NCBI RefSeq assembly: GCF_022984075.1
Contig: NZ_JALAAD010000001.1
Location: forward strand, 2,771,983-2,835,982
Length of the DNA: 64,000 nt
Direction of reading: 5' to 3'
From: Synechococcus sp. C9
GTDB taxonomy: Bacteria; Cyanobacteriota; Cyanobacteriia; Gloeomargaritales; Gloeomargaritaceae
The notes beneath the pieces were generated by a model. That model did no database searches and was not told the origin of the DNA. It saw only the letters and a program-made list of their open reading frames with translations. Below are positions 32,298-42,630 of the stretch, one piece after another. Position numbers and translations under genes: made by a program. Numbering within the stretch: the stretch's first letter is position 1; every line of letters begins with the position of its first letter.

Positions 32298-35200
32298 ATG
32301 CGTCATTTACTTTGTGGCACAGTTTTAGGTGGGTTAATTGTAGTACAAGGTGGGCTAGCGTCTGCCCAACAGATTGTTCCCAACGGGCTAGGGACGCAGG
32401 TAACGGTGAATGGTCAGCAGTTTGACATCACGGGCGGTACGAGGGCGGGGGCGAATCTCTTTCACAGTTTTGCCAAGTTTGGGTTGAGTCAGGCGCAGAT
32501 TGCCCATTTCCTGTCCAACCCGGCGATCCGCAACATTCTGGCACGGGTGACGGGCGGCGAAGTGTCGGTGATTAACGGGTTGATTAAAGTCACAGGCGGC
32601 AATAGCAATTTGTACCTGATGAACCCGGCGGGGATTGTGTTTGGGCAAGGGGCGAGTTTGAATGTGCCTGCTTCGTTTACAGCTACCACTGCTGACCGGA
32701 TTATGTTTCCGGGTGGGAGTTTTAATGCTGTTGGGGTGAATGACTACAGCAAATTGGCGGGGGAACCGATTGGGTTTGCTTTTGACCGCAAAGACCCGGC
32801 GGCGATTGTCAATGAGGGAAATTTAACGGTTAATCCAGGGCAAAATGTGAGTTTGATTGCCGGTCAAGTGATTAATACGGGGACGATTCAAGCATCGGGG
32901 GGGAATATCACCCTAGCTGCCGTGCCTGGGGAAAATCTGGTGCGGTTGTCCCAAGCGGGGCAATTATTAAGTTTGGAATTTAACCCCCAACAAGCCGCCC
33001 AAATAATGGATGGGGAGGGAAATATTCCTACCACTCGTCTGCCGGAATTGCTCACCGGGGGTGGGGTAACCACGGTTACTCAAAATAGCAATGGCACGGT
33101 GAGGGTAGCGGGTTCTAATGTGCAAATTCCTACAAGTACGGGCACCACAATTGTTTCTGGGGCGTTAGATGTTTCGAGTGCGAGTCAAATGGGGGGTAAT
33201 GTGGGCGTTTTTGGCACCCAAATCGCCTTAGTAAACAGTGAAATTAACGCTTCAGGATTTACAGGGGGCGGTGAGATTTTAGTGGGGGGCGAATTTCAGG
33301 GCAAAGGGACGCAACCCAACGCCCAATATACGTTTGTGAGTCGTGATTCTCAATTAACTGCCGATGCGGTTAATGCTGGAAATGGGGGCAGGGTGATTGT
33401 GTGGGCGGACAAGGGGACGGATTTTCGGGGCAGTATCACCGCCAAGGGGGGACAAAACGCTGGGGATGGGGGATTGGTGGAAGTGTCGGGGAAAGAGAGT
33501 TTAAGATTCACGGGGAATGTGGATACGTCGGCACCTAAGGGCAAGACCGGTACCCTCTTACTTGACCCGAAGAATATTACTGTGATTGGTGCTTCCAGTG
33601 CGCCGGATGACAATGAGTTACCTACCATTTTCTCTTCTGAACGTCCAGAGGATAGTTTGACCATCAGCAACAGTGCCTTGCTTTCCCAGTTATCTACAAA
33701 TAGTGTGACGCTCCAAGCAACGAACGATATTGAGTTCAACGCTGATTTGATTGGCTCAGGTAATTTTACCACCCTATCTGCTAATGCAGGCAATAATATC
33801 ACTGCCACGGGTACCATTTCTTTGAGTAATATTGGTATCAATTTTGATGCGGGAAATAGTATTAGTACCGGCAATATCACTGCACGATTTGTTGAGCTAG
33901 ATGCGGGTGGAAGCATTACTACTGGTAATATTACTGCAACATCATTCGTTGACATAGATGCTAATAGTAGTGTGACCACTGGTAACATTAGTTCGTCACA
34001 GAGTTTTGTGTTTGTATTTAACCGTAATGGTGATATAAATCTAGGCAATGTCACATCAGCAGGTCGTGTAGATATTTGGAGCGGTAACTTCTCTCTGAAT
34101 TTTCGAATTGTTCCTCTTCCTGGTTCAAGCAGATTTTTAGAAGTTTTTGAGCCATCTACATTCTATAGTTTTTCCGGTAATGATGGAAATATTAAAGTCG
34201 GTGATGTTACTTCAACAGGTGTTGCGTCATTAGGTACCATTCAAATCAATACCAATGCTAATATCAAGACTGGTAATTTGAGTAATTCAGGTTTTTCGAC
34301 TTCTGGTTTCAAGCTTATTAGTGCTTATGCAGGTGGTACAGTTGAAACTGGTTTTATTGATGCTCGCAATTCTGGTGGTGTCGGTGGTGATGCGTATGTG
34401 ATCAGTCAGAATAGTGTTGTTCGTGTCAATGGCATTGGGCCGACGGGTTTCAGCATTGATGCGAGTGGTTCTGCAGGCGGGGGCGATATTATCATTTTCT
34501 ACGGCGGGTCAAATTCTTTTGCGGTGGGCAGTGCGGCTGTCAATGGAACGGCAGGTGGTATTACAAATGGGCAGTTCTCTATCCTACCGTTCCAACAATT
34601 TAGTTCTCGTCAATTGGGAACTGTGCGACCGGGAATTATTAGAATTGGTTCACCTGAAGGGGAGGAGGCTTTGATTAACCAAATTCTCTTTGGTACACAA
34701 TTTTTCGATCTCGATTTTGATCTAGGTTTAGATGCCATTGAAGACGTGGCATTAGGCGATTTTATCGCCCGTTTTAACATTGCCGAGGCGTTGGGTGCCG
34801 GGAACTTTGCGGCGATTTTGACCCTAGATACCCTATTTACTGGCGAGTTTGATCGCTTTTTGGGAGTCAATCCCATCAACGACTTAAACTCAGTGGAAGC
34901 GATTGGAAATATGCTCAGTCGCTTGGCTAAAGAAACGGGGAAAAGACCCGCCATTGTTTACCTGATGGTAGATGAACGGCAGTTGACGATTGCCGCCATT
35001 CCGCCGGGGAGTCGGGCAGGGATGGCTAGAGCAGGTTTGGTTGCATCCACTACCCCCTTTGCCCAGCGGGAAGCCAAAGTCCAGCCCGTGGTGCGGGGGT
35101 TGCCCGAAGCCAAACGTTCTCAGTTGATGCCGGTGGTAGAGCGGTTCCTCACTGCCCTCAAAGACCCCCGCCAGCGCACCAGCACTGCCTACTTAAAAGA

Positions 35201-36083
35201 TGCCCAGCAGTTGTACCAGTGGTTCATTGCGCCCATTGAAAAAGAATTGCAAGCCCAGGGGATTGATACCCTGCTGTTCTCGATGGACAATGGCTTGCGG
35301 TTATTGCCCGTGGCGGCTCTGCATGATGGCAAGCAGTTTTTGGTGGAAAAATACAGCACGGCTTTGATTCCCAGCGTGAATTTGATTGATACCCGTTACC
35401 GCAACCTGCGGGATAGTCGGGTGTTGGCGATGGGGGCCGATACCTTTGCCAATCAAGCTCCTTTACCAGCGGTACCGGTGGAATTGAAGGTGATTACGGA
35501 GGAATGGCCGGGGCAGTCCTTTTTGAATCAGGAATTTACGGTGCAACGCTTGACCCAGGAGCGATTGCAGGGCGGTTATCCCATCATCCACTTGGCGACC
35601 CATGCGGATTTTGCCCCGGGACGAATAACCAATTCCTACATCGAATTTGGCAACAATCAACGGTTGAATTTACCCCAGGTGCGGGAACTGCCTTTGCGGG
35701 AACCGAATGTGGTGGAATTATTTACCCTGAGTGCCTGTCGGACGTCGGTGGGGGATGTGAGTGCGGAATTGGGGTTTGCGGGTTTGGCGGTGCAGGCGGG
35801 GGTGAAAAGTGCCCTAGCGTCCCTGTGGTATGTGTCGGATGAGGGCACCCTGGCGTTGATGACCGAGTTTTACAAAAATCTGCGGCAGGCACCCATCAAG
35901 GCGGAGGCATTGCGGCAGGCGCAAATTGCCATGTTGCAAGGGAAAGTCACGATTAAAGGGGGTGAATTGCGGGGGGTGCGGGGCGGCATTCCGGTGCCGT
36001 CAGCGATTGCCCAACGGGGGGATCAGGTGTTGAACCATCCCTACTACTGGGCGGCGTTTACCCTCATCGGTAGCCCCTGGTAA
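32298..36083 (+). CDS. Secreted TPS (filamentous haemagglutinin N-terminal) protein fused to a CHAT protease domain
   Basis: A 1261-residue protein from ATG 32298, preceded by AAGGAG. Residues 1-24 are a signal peptide; about 25-150 form the TPS domain that is recognised by a TpsB outer-membrane partner (NGQQFDITGGTRAGANLFHS, FLSNPAIRNILARVTGG, LYLMNPAGIVFGQGASLNVP). A long Asn/Gly/Ser-rich beta-helix follows (to about 850). The last ~300 residues are a CHAT caspase-like domain with His in PIIHLATHADF and Cys in LFTLSACRTSVGD, ending PYYWAAFTLIGSP. Such fusions are common in cyanobacteria. No tpsB gene is in the window. A CHAT peptidase outside the cell is unusual and its target is unknown. 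Confidence 0.9.
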   Translation: MRHLLCGTVLGGLIVVQGGLASAQQIVPNGLGTQVTVNGQQFDITGGTRAGANLFHSFAKFGLSQAQIAHFLSNPAIRNILARVTGGEVSVINGLIKVTGGNSNLYLMNPAGIVFGQGASLNVPASFTATTADRIMFPGGSFNAVGVNDYSKLAGEPIGFAFDRKDPAAIVNEGNLTVNPGQNVSLIAGQVINTGTIQASGGNITLAAVPGENLVRLSQAGQLLSLEFNPQQAAQIMDGEGNIPTTRLPELLTGGGVTTVTQNSNGTVRVAGSNVQIPTSTGTTIVSGALDVSSASQMGGNVGVFGTQIALVNSEINASGFTGGGEILVGGEFQGKGTQPNAQYTFVSRDSQLTADAVNAGNGGRVIVWADKGTDFRGSITAKGGQNAGDGGLVEVSGKESLRFTGNVDTSAPKGKTGTLLLDPKNITVIGASSAPDDNELPTIFSSERPEDSLTISNSALLSQLSTNSVTLQATNDIEFNADLIGSGNFTTLSANAGNNITATGTISLSNIGINFDAGNSISTGNITARFVELDAGGSITTGNITATSFVDIDANSSVTTGNISSSQSFVFVFNRNGDINLGNVTSAGRVDIWSGNFSLNFRIVPLPGSSRFLEVFEPSTFYSFSGNDGNIKVGDVTSTGVASLGTIQINTNANIKTGNLSNSGFSTSGFKLISAYAGGTVETGFIDARNSGGVGGDAYVISQNSVVRVNGIGPTGFSIDASGSAGGGDIIIFYGGSNSFAVGSAAVNGTAGGITNGQFSILPFQQFSSRQLGTVRPGIIRIGSPEGEEALINQILFGTQFFDLDFDLGLDAIEDVALGDFIARFNIAEALGAGNFAAILTLDTLFTGEFDRFLGVNPINDLNSVEAIGNMLSRLAKETGKRPAIVYLMVDERQLTIAAIPPGSRAGMARAGLVASTTPFAQREAKVQPVVRGLPEAKRSQLMPVVERFLTALKDPRQRTSTAYLKDAQQLYQWFIAPIEKELQAQGIDTLLFSMDNGLRLLPVAALHDGKQFLVEKYSTALIPSVNLIDTRYRNLRDSRVLAMGADTFANQAPLPAVPVELKVITEEWPGQSFLNQEFTVQRLTQERLQGGYPIIHLATHADFAPGRITNSYIEFGNNQRLNLPQVRELPLREPNVVELFTLSACRTSVGDVSAELGFAGLAVQAGVKSALASLWYVSDEGTLALMTEFYKNLRQAPIKAEALRQAQIAMLQGKVTIKGGELRGVRGGIPVPSAIAQRGDQVLNHPYYWAAFTLIGSPW

Positions 36084-36084
36084 C

Positions 36085-36185
36085 TATAGCCATCCTACTT
36101 GATTAACAAACAGCAATTCTCCAGAACCAAGGACGGGGGCGGTGCCCCTGCGACCCCTGTTCCATTCTCATTTAGGACTGCTATA
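36085..36185 (-). repeat. Palindromic repeat family copy (type 1 ends)
   Basis: TATAGCCATCCTACTTGATT at left, inverted core AGGACGGGGGCGGTGCCCCT, and ATTCTCATTTAGGACTGCTA at right. It starts two bases after the CHAT stop codon. Confidence 0.8.
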
Positions 36186-36236
36186 AAATTGGGTTCCAGG
36201 GAGTTGGTTTACCAATGGGATCGCTTGAGGATGATG

Positions 36237-38105
36237 CTAACCAAACATTTCTTGAATCAAGTCGTGATACCGTTCCATCACCTGATTGCGTTTAATTTTT
36301 AAGGTCTGCGTCATCAATCCATTTTCTATGGTAAACGGTTCCGCAAGCAACCGAAAGGGCCCAATCTGCTCAAAGGGTCGCACACTCGGGCGGTTCTGGG
36401 AATGGGTTTTCAATTCCACCCGGTACAGTTCCAAAACCTCCGGCGTATCCAAGGTCCAAGCTCCCGGTACCGGTTCCTCATAGGGCATGGTGAGCGTATG
36501 TCCCTGCGCCTGCGCCCAAGCCTTGAGTGCCGTTTCATTGGGAACAATCAGGCACCCCAATTGCCGGGCATCTTGCCCCACCAAAATAATCTGGCTAATG
36601 TATGGACTTTGTAAACAAGCATCCTCAATCGGCTGGGGTTCAATATTTTCACCGCTACTGAGCACGATGGTGTCCTTGGCCCGCCCGGTCAGCACCAAAT
36701 CCCCCTTGGGCGTGACCCAGCCCAAATCCCCGGTATCAAACCAGCCCTGGTCATCCACCACCTTGGCCGTCGCTTCCGGGTTGCGGTAGTAGCCCTTCAT
36801 CAACTGGGGTCCCCGGGCCAGCACCAGACCCTTGTGGGTAGCGGGAAGCGGTTGGCGGGTTTCCGGGTCAACAATTTTGATCTCCGTTCCGGGAATGGGC
36901 AGTCCGGCGGAATAGCGCAAATTTCGGGTCACCCAGCGGGCGGTCAACACCGGGGAGGTTTCCGTCAAACCGTAGCCCACCAGGATGGTCAGCCCCGCCA
37001 ATTCGTAAAAATCATCCAAATACCGGGCCAGGGCACCGCCGCCACTCGCCCCCTCCTTCAGCCGTCCCCCCACCGCCTGCCGAACCTTTCGATACACCAG
37101 CGCATCTCCCAGACGATGCAGGGGCCAAAGGCACAGCGCCACCAACCCGCCCCCCAACCGTTGCAGGGGACTGGGTTCCACCGGTTCCAGGGTCAACCCT
37201 TGCCAGAGCCGTTTGCCGTAGATGTAGCGTTTGCTGATGCCAATCAAACTCCAGATCAGCTTTTGTTTCCCAGGGGGCTGTTGCCGAAATTCCCGCTCGA
37301 CCCCCTCGTAAATGGACTCCCACATCCGGGGCACTCCGACAATGTGATGGGGTTTATATTTGGTTAAATCCTGTTTGAAATGCCGCAGGGTGCTGTAAAT
37401 TTGGTGAATCCCCCGGGAGAGCAAAAAATATTCCCCGGAACGCCCGTAGGTGTGCCAGGTGGGGAGCAAACTTAAGGCAATATTCCCCGGTTGCGGCGTA
37501 AAGACAACGTACAGATTTTCGATTTGATGTAATAAATTGCCGTGGCTGAGCATCACCCCCTTGGGTTTGCCCGTCGTGCCGGAGGTGTAGAGCAGGGTCG
37601 CCAGGGACTCGGGTTCCAGGTGAGGGGGCTTGAATTCCCATTGTTCCCCCCGTTGCATCACCTGGTCAAAGCTCAAGCTATCCCCCGTCTCCCCCCAGAG
37701 GGTGATCACCGCCCGGGGTTGCCATGCCCCCAGATAGGGAGCCAGCCGTTTGAGCACATCCGGGGTATCCACCACCAAAAAACTGCTTTCACTGTTGCGG
37801 TAGATAAAGTCTAATTCCTCCAGGGGTGCCTGCGCCCCCCGCACCACATCCACGCCCCCGGCGCACATAATCCCCTGATCCGCAATCATCCAGCGGGAGC
37901 TATTGTCCGCAAATAGAGCCACCCGTTCCCCCGGTTGCAATCCCAGCGCCTGTAATCCTTGGGCAAACCCCTGAATCTGTTGGGCTAATTCCGCATAGGT
38001 AAGCCGCACGGGGGGGTGCCGGTGGGGTTCCTCCAGGGCAATGTGGGTGGGGAACTTTTGGGCTAGTTCCGGCCAGAGGTCGGGCAGGGCAGACCAGGGA
38101 GCCAT
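36237..38105 (-). CDS. Long-chain acyl-ACP/acyl-CoA synthetase (AMP-forming)
   Basis: A 622-residue ANL-superfamily adenylating enzyme. The AMP-binding signature is LLYTSGTTGKPKGVMLSH, with YGLTETSPVLTAR, GWFDTGDLGWV and GRAKDTIVLSSGENIEPQPI following. Length and motifs match the cyanobacterial Slr1609-type synthetase that reactivates free fatty acids released from membrane lipids. ATG 38105 is preferred over TTG 38111. It faces the gene at 38201 divergently. Confidence 0.9.
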   Translation of the reverse strand: MAPWSALPDLWPELAQKFPTHIALEEPHRHPPVRLTYAELAQQIQGFAQGLQALGLQPGERVALFADNSSRWMIADQGIMCAGGVDVVRGAQAPLEELDFIYRNSESSFLVVDTPDVLKRLAPYLGAWQPRAVITLWGETGDSLSFDQVMQRGEQWEFKPPHLEPESLATLLYTSGTTGKPKGVMLSHGNLLHQIENLYVVFTPQPGNIALSLLPTWHTYGRSGEYFLLSRGIHQIYSTLRHFKQDLTKYKPHHIVGVPRMWESIYEGVEREFRQQPPGKQKLIWSLIGISKRYIYGKRLWQGLTLEPVEPSPLQRLGGGLVALCLWPLHRLGDALVYRKVRQAVGGRLKEGASGGGALARYLDDFYELAGLTILVGYGLTETSPVLTARWVTRNLRYSAGLPIPGTEIKIVDPETRQPLPATHKGLVLARGPQLMKGYYRNPEATAKVVDDQGWFDTGDLGWVTPKGDLVLTGRAKDTIVLSSGENIEPQPIEDACLQSPYISQIILVGQDARQLGCLIVPNETALKAWAQAQGHTLTMPYEEPVPGAWTLDTPEVLELYRVELKTHSQNRPSVRPFEQIGPFRLLAEPFTIENGLMTQTLKIKRNQVMERYHDLIQEMFG

Positions 38106-38200
38106 GATCAATTGGGATAAATTCAGTTTTTTATAGGGTAACGTGTTCTGGTGCCATCCCTGGCAATAAAACGTTATAATTTGCTCGGAATCTAGGGGGG

Positions 38201-38509
38201 ATGCAGGTGGTGCTACGAGCCTTTTTCATCGGACGGGCGGCGGCCCAAGCCCTTTACGAACAGGTGGGCAATGTGGTGGGGGAAACCCTGGCCACCCTCG
38301 GTCGGTGGGATGCCCAGCAACGGGAAGTCCTGCGCCAACAGATTCAGGAAATTTTAGAGCGAGCCGCCCAGGAAGAACAGCAAATTACCCAGTCCAAACC
38401 CTTGGTCAAGGGGCAAAAACCCCTGGATTTGCAGACCACCATTGATGAATTGCGGGCGGAAATGGCTCGTTTGCGTACCGAACTCAAGCGTTATCGCCAG
38501 CAGAACTAG
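38201..38509 (+). CDS. Small conserved cyanobacterial protein, 102 aa
   Basis: A helical, Gln/Glu-rich protein: VVLRAFFIGRAAAQALYEQV at the N-terminus, then LRQQIQEILERAAQEEQ and a C-terminal coiled coil TIDELRAEMARLRTELKRYR. Proteins of this layout (possibly the DUF6825 group) are widespread in cyanobacteria with no known function. It ends one base before the GTG start of the AarF kinase, so they are probably co-expressed. Confidence 0.65.
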   Translation: MQVVLRAFFIGRAAAQALYEQVGNVVGETLATLGRWDAQQREVLRQQIQEILERAAQEEQQITQSKPLVKGQKPLDLQTTIDELRAEMARLRTELKRYRQQN

Positions 38510-38510
38510 G

Positions 38511-40187
38511 GTGGCCGTCCTCGTCAGTAGCAAGCAGTACCGGTGGAATCGGGAACGCTATTCCCGTTGGCGACGCTCTTTGGACATTTGGGCGTTTGTC
38601 CTACGATTTTTAGCCGCCCAATGGCTCTACGAAAAAAGCTGGAGTTACCGGGGCGGGGCCACACCGGAAAAACGAGCCAATCGTCGTCGCCGCATTGCTA
38701 TCTGGGTGCGGGAAAATTTACTGGATTTGGGGCCAACCTTTATCAAAGTGGGTCAGCTATTTTCCACCCGGGCGGACATTTTCCCGGCGGAATATGTGGA
38801 GGAATTGTCCAAATTGCAAGACCAGGTGCCCGCCTTTAGCCTTGAGCAGGTGGCGCAAATTATCGAAACGGATTTGGGCAAACCCCTGGAAAAATTATTT
38901 CTCAATTTTGAAGCCACCCCCTTGGCGGCGGCGAGTTTGGGGCAGGTCCATCGGGCGGAATTGCCCACCGGGGAAACGGTAGTCGTGAAGGTACAACGCC
39001 CCGGTTTGCGCCAATTATTTAACATTGACCTGGCGATTGTCAAAGATATTGCCTACTATTTTCAAAACCATCCCCGTTGGGGACCAGGGCGGGATTGGTT
39101 GGGGATTTATGAGGAATGCTATCGCATTTTATTTGAAGAAATTGATTACTTAAATGAGGGGCGGAATGCGGATGAATTTCGGCGCAATTTTCGGGACGTA
39201 CCCTGGTTAAAAGTCCCCAGAGTTTACTGGCGCTATTGTTCTGCGCGGGTGCTGACCTTGGAGTATTTACCGGGGATCAAAATTAGCCATTACAGTGCCC
39301 TGGATGCCGCCGGATTGGACCGCAAGCGGATTGCCGAATTAAACGCCCGGGCCTACTTAGAACAGGTGCTGAATCATGGTTTTTTCCACGCTGACCCCCA
39401 CCCCGGTAATATCGCCGTTGACCCGGATGGCAGTTTGATTTTTTATGACTTTGGCATGATGGGGCGGATTCACCCCCAAACCAAGGAAAAATTGGTGCAA
39501 ACCCTGATGAGTATTGTTGAACGGGATGCGGATGGGGTGATCGAGTCCTTGGTGGAACTCAAAGCCCTGGTGCCCCAGGGGGATATGGGGCCGGTGCGCC
39601 GGTCGTTGCAGTACGTTTTGGACAATTTGCTGGATCAGCCCTTTGAAATGCAGTCCATTGGCACGATCAGCGAGGATTTGTACGCCCTTGCCTACGACCA
39701 ACCCTTTCGTTTTCCCGCTACGTTTACCTTTGTGATGCGGGCATTTTCCACCCTGGAGGGCTTGGGGCGAGGCTTGGATCGGGACTTTCAGTTTTTTAGT
39801 ATCGCCACTCCCTACGCTTTACAAATGATGGATAATCGCAGTAACGGAGACCTGTTGGGTCAGTTGGGTCGCCAAGCGGCCAAGATGAGCAATTCTGCCC
39901 TGAGTTTGCCCCGGCGGGTGGAGGAAACCCTGACCAAGATTGAGCGGGGGGATTTGGTGGTGCGGAGCCGCTCGTTGGAGACGGAACGGTTATTGCGCCG
40001 CCTCAGTGCCCAGCAGGTATCGGGCAATTATCATATCCTGACGGGCAGTTTTTTGATCTGCGGCACCATTTTGCTGGTGAGTGGTTACGGCTGGCTGTCC
40101 CTACTGGCGGGCATTCTGGCGGGAGTGACGGGCTGGCGGGGCTGGCGGGTGTGGCAAAAGCACGAACGGTTTGAACGGATGTTCTAG
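38511..40187 (+). CDS. ABC1/AarF/UbiB family atypical kinase
   Basis: About 558 residues from GTG 38511 (VAVLVSSKQYRWNRERYSRW); the longer frame from 38442 overlaps the preceding gene and is rejected. ABC1 domain: LGPTFIKVGQLFSTRADIFP (the KxGQ motif), AAASLGQVHRAELPTGETVV-V-KVQRPG (Ala-rich loop and Lys), HADPHPGNIAVDPDGS (catalytic) and LIFYDFGMMGRI (metal). The C-terminus has two membrane helices. Cyanobacterial and plastid members act in prenylquinone and tocopherol metabolism at thylakoids or plastoglobule-like sites; the substrate is not known here. Confidence 0.92.
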   Translation: MAVLVSSKQYRWNRERYSRWRRSLDIWAFVLRFLAAQWLYEKSWSYRGGATPEKRANRRRRIAIWVRENLLDLGPTFIKVGQLFSTRADIFPAEYVEELSKLQDQVPAFSLEQVAQIIETDLGKPLEKLFLNFEATPLAAASLGQVHRAELPTGETVVVKVQRPGLRQLFNIDLAIVKDIAYYFQNHPRWGPGRDWLGIYEECYRILFEEIDYLNEGRNADEFRRNFRDVPWLKVPRVYWRYCSARVLTLEYLPGIKISHYSALDAAGLDRKRIAELNARAYLEQVLNHGFFHADPHPGNIAVDPDGSLIFYDFGMMGRIHPQTKEKLVQTLMSIVERDADGVIESLVELKALVPQGDMGPVRRSLQYVLDNLLDQPFEMQSIGTISEDLYALAYDQPFRFPATFTFVMRAFSTLEGLGRGLDRDFQFFSIATPYALQMMDNRSNGDLLGQLGRQAAKMSNSALSLPRRVEETLTKIERGDLVVRSRSLETERLLRRLSAQQVSGNYHILTGSFLICGTILLVSGYGWLSLLAGILAGVTGWRGWRVWQKHERFERMF

Positions 40188-40311
40188 GGGTCATTCGCAA
40201 TAGCCGTGAATTAATAGAGGTGCCCTTGTGTCACTTAAAATCAGGACAGTTCTATAGTAATTGCATACAATTCGTGTGAATAACAGGGCAATTTAGGACT
40301 AAAACAGTACT

Positions 40312-40411
40312 ATAGCCATCCTACTTGATTAACAAATAGCAATGCTCCAGAACCAAGTACGGGGGCGGTGCCCCTACGACCCCTGTTCCATTCTCATTGA
40401 GGACTGCTATG
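40312..40411 (-). repeat. Palindromic repeat family copy (type 1 ends)
   Basis: CTATAGCCATCCTACTTGAT, inverted core AGTACGGGGGCGGTGCCCCT and ATTCTCATTGAGGACTGCTA. It is about 95% like the copy at 36085. The remainder of 40188-40558 has a GAGGTGCCCT end fragment (40217) but no gene. Confidence 0.8.
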
Positions 40412-40558
40412 GGACCCGTCCCTCTCAGCTTTCTAAGGATAAAGTTTCTGTTTACGATCATGCCGCACCCCCTGATGCACCAATTCCTGTGAACCAAAAT
40501 TGCCCCATCCCCGTATAAACGATTGGCTACCATAGGAGGTAACGTAACACTAAGTTTT

Positions 40559-42628
40559 ATGTACGGGCGCTGGCTGGGGCTGATGGTGGTGGGATTGCTG
40601 TCTCTGTGGGGAGGGTTGGGCATGGCTGGGCCCGCCCAGGCGGCGAGTCCCCGTTATGTGCAGGCGGAACTGGTGAGCGAGGTGCGGACGGTACAACCGG
40701 GAACGCCATTTTGGGTGGGCTTACGGCTACAGATCACCCCAGGCTGGCACGTCTATTGGCAAAATCCGGGGGATTCCGGGGATCGGGTGCGCCTAACTTG
40801 GCAACTGCCCCCAGGGGTGACGGCGGGGGAATTGCAATGGCCTTACCCCCAGCGGTTTCCCGTTGGCCCTCTGATGAATTTTGGTTACGAAAACCAGGTG
40901 TTGCTCCTCAGCCAAATTACGCCCCCAGCGGACCTCACCCCCGGTCAAACCTTGGATTTGCGGGCGCAGGCCAGTTGGTTGGTGTGCCAGAAAGATTGCA
41001 TCCCCGAAGCGACCCCCGTGACCTTGAGCTTACCCATTGCCAGTTCTGCCCAGCCCAATCCAGCGGTGACCAGGGCGTTTGCACAGGTGCGGGCGCAACA
41101 TCCCCAGCCGGCCCCTTGGTCAGTGGTCTATGGGGTTGACGGGGAAAAATTGACATTAAGTTTGCCGGTCGGTGGGGTGAAGGAAGCCCGGTTTTTTCCC
41201 CTGGCGGATGGGGTGATTACCAATGCGTCGCCCCAAACCTTGACCAGCAGGGGACAGGTCACCGAATTAACCCTACAGCGGGGCTATCAGGAACATTTAA
41301 CGACGGTGGCGGGGGTGTTGGTGCTGACCACCCAGCAGGGAACCAACGCCTACACCATCCAGGCGCAACCGGGAACCCTACCCACTGCCGGGGGGATGGG
41401 CCATCTGGGACGGATTTTGGGGCTGGGCTTTTTGGGTGGACTGGTGTTGAATGTCATGCCCTGTGTCCTGCCGATTTTGTCCCTGAAAACCCTGCACTTG
41501 GCGGACAAGATGCGTCAATCTCCCCGGCAAGTGCGCTGGGGGGGGGTGAGCTACGGGGCGGGAGTGCTGGTGAGTTTTGTGGCGCTGGCGGGCGGGTTGC
41601 TCATCCTGCGGGGGCTGGGGCAACAGTTGGGCTGGGGATTTCAGTTGCAATCGCCGGGGATGGTCCTCCTATTAATGTATGTCCTGTTTGCGGTGGCACT
41701 GAACCTGTCCGGGGTGTTTCAGGTGGGCACGGGTTGGCTGGGGGTGGGGCAAACTTTAACGGAACGACCGGGGTATCTGGGGGAATTTTTCACCGGGGTG
41801 CTGGCAACGGTGGCGGCGACTCCCTGCACGGCTCCCTTTATGGCGACGGCGATTGGGGCGGCTTTGACGTTACCCCCCGGGGCGGCGATGGGAGTCTTTA
41901 TCAGCCTGGGGGTGGGATTTGCCCTGCCCTACGTGGCTTTGTGTTTTGTCCCAGCTTGGCGCAAGTGGCTACCCAAACCGGGAGCCTGGATGCACACCCT
42001 GCAACGGCTGTTGGCGTTTCCCCTCTACGGAGCGGCGGCTTGGTTGCTGTGGGTACTGACCCTCCAGACCGGCACCGATGGCTTGGCGGTGGGACTGTTG
42101 GGGCTGGTGCTGTTGGGGTTGGCGGCATGGCTGTATGGTCAAAGTCAAGCGCAGATTGCAGGGCGTAGGCTTGCTATTTTTAGTACATTGTTAATTTTAA
42201 GCTTTTGTCTGACCCTGCCGAGTTGGTTGCCCAGTGGTAATGCTTTTGTTTATACGAATACCCCAGACACCCAGGGAGCAAGTTGGGAACCATTTACCCC
42301 CAGCCGGTTGCAGGCACTCCGTCAGCAGGGGCAACCCGTGTTTGTGAATTTCACGGCGGCCTGGTGTGTGACCTGCCAAGTGAACGAACGCTTGGTCTTC
42401 AGCCAGCCGGAGGTGCAACGGGCTTTTCGGGAGCGGGGGGTCACCCTCCTCAAGGCGGACTGGACAAGGCAAAATCCAGAGATTACCCAAGTTTTGCAGG
42501 GGTTTGGCCGCAGTGGGGTGCCCCTGTATGTCCTGTATCCGAGGGAAAATCAGCCCCCGGTGGTGTGGCCGAGTCAGCTTAGTCCGACTCAGGTCACGGC
42601 GTTGTTGTCGGCTCAACTAGGAGGTTAA
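40559..42628 (+). CDS. dsbD: DsbD-type thiol:disulfide reductase
   Basis: About 689 residues from ATG 40559. A strong AGGAGGT lies about 20 bases upstream, farther than usual. Residues 1-30 are a signal peptide (…GMAGPAQAA). N-terminal periplasmic domain with Cys in SWLVCQKDCIPEATP; a central eight-helix domain with the paired cysteines in VLNVMPCVLPILSLKTL and ATPCTAPFMATAIG; and a C-terminal thioredoxin domain with NFTAAWCVTCQVNERL. It moves reducing power from stromal thioredoxin across the membrane. The redoxin gene follows after 2 bases. Confidence 0.9.
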   Translation: MYGRWLGLMVVGLLSLWGGLGMAGPAQAASPRYVQAELVSEVRTVQPGTPFWVGLRLQITPGWHVYWQNPGDSGDRVRLTWQLPPGVTAGELQWPYPQRFPVGPLMNFGYENQVLLLSQITPPADLTPGQTLDLRAQASWLVCQKDCIPEATPVTLSLPIASSAQPNPAVTRAFAQVRAQHPQPAPWSVVYGVDGEKLTLSLPVGGVKEARFFPLADGVITNASPQTLTSRGQVTELTLQRGYQEHLTTVAGVLVLTTQQGTNAYTIQAQPGTLPTAGGMGHLGRILGLGFLGGLVLNVMPCVLPILSLKTLHLADKMRQSPRQVRWGGVSYGAGVLVSFVALAGGLLILRGLGQQLGWGFQLQSPGMVLLLMYVLFAVALNLSGVFQVGTGWLGVGQTLTERPGYLGEFFTGVLATVAATPCTAPFMATAIGAALTLPPGAAMGVFISLGVGFALPYVALCFVPAWRKWLPKPGAWMHTLQRLLAFPLYGAAAWLLWVLTLQTGTDGLAVGLLGLVLLGLAAWLYGQSQAQIAGRRLAIFSTLLILSFCLTLPSWLPSGNAFVYTNTPDTQGASWEPFTPSRLQALRQQGQPVFVNFTAAWCVTCQVNERLVFSQPEVQRAFRERGVTLLKADWTRQNPEITQVLQGFGRSGVPLYVLYPRENQPPVVWPSQLSPTQVTALLSAQLGG

Positions 42629-42630
42629 CT

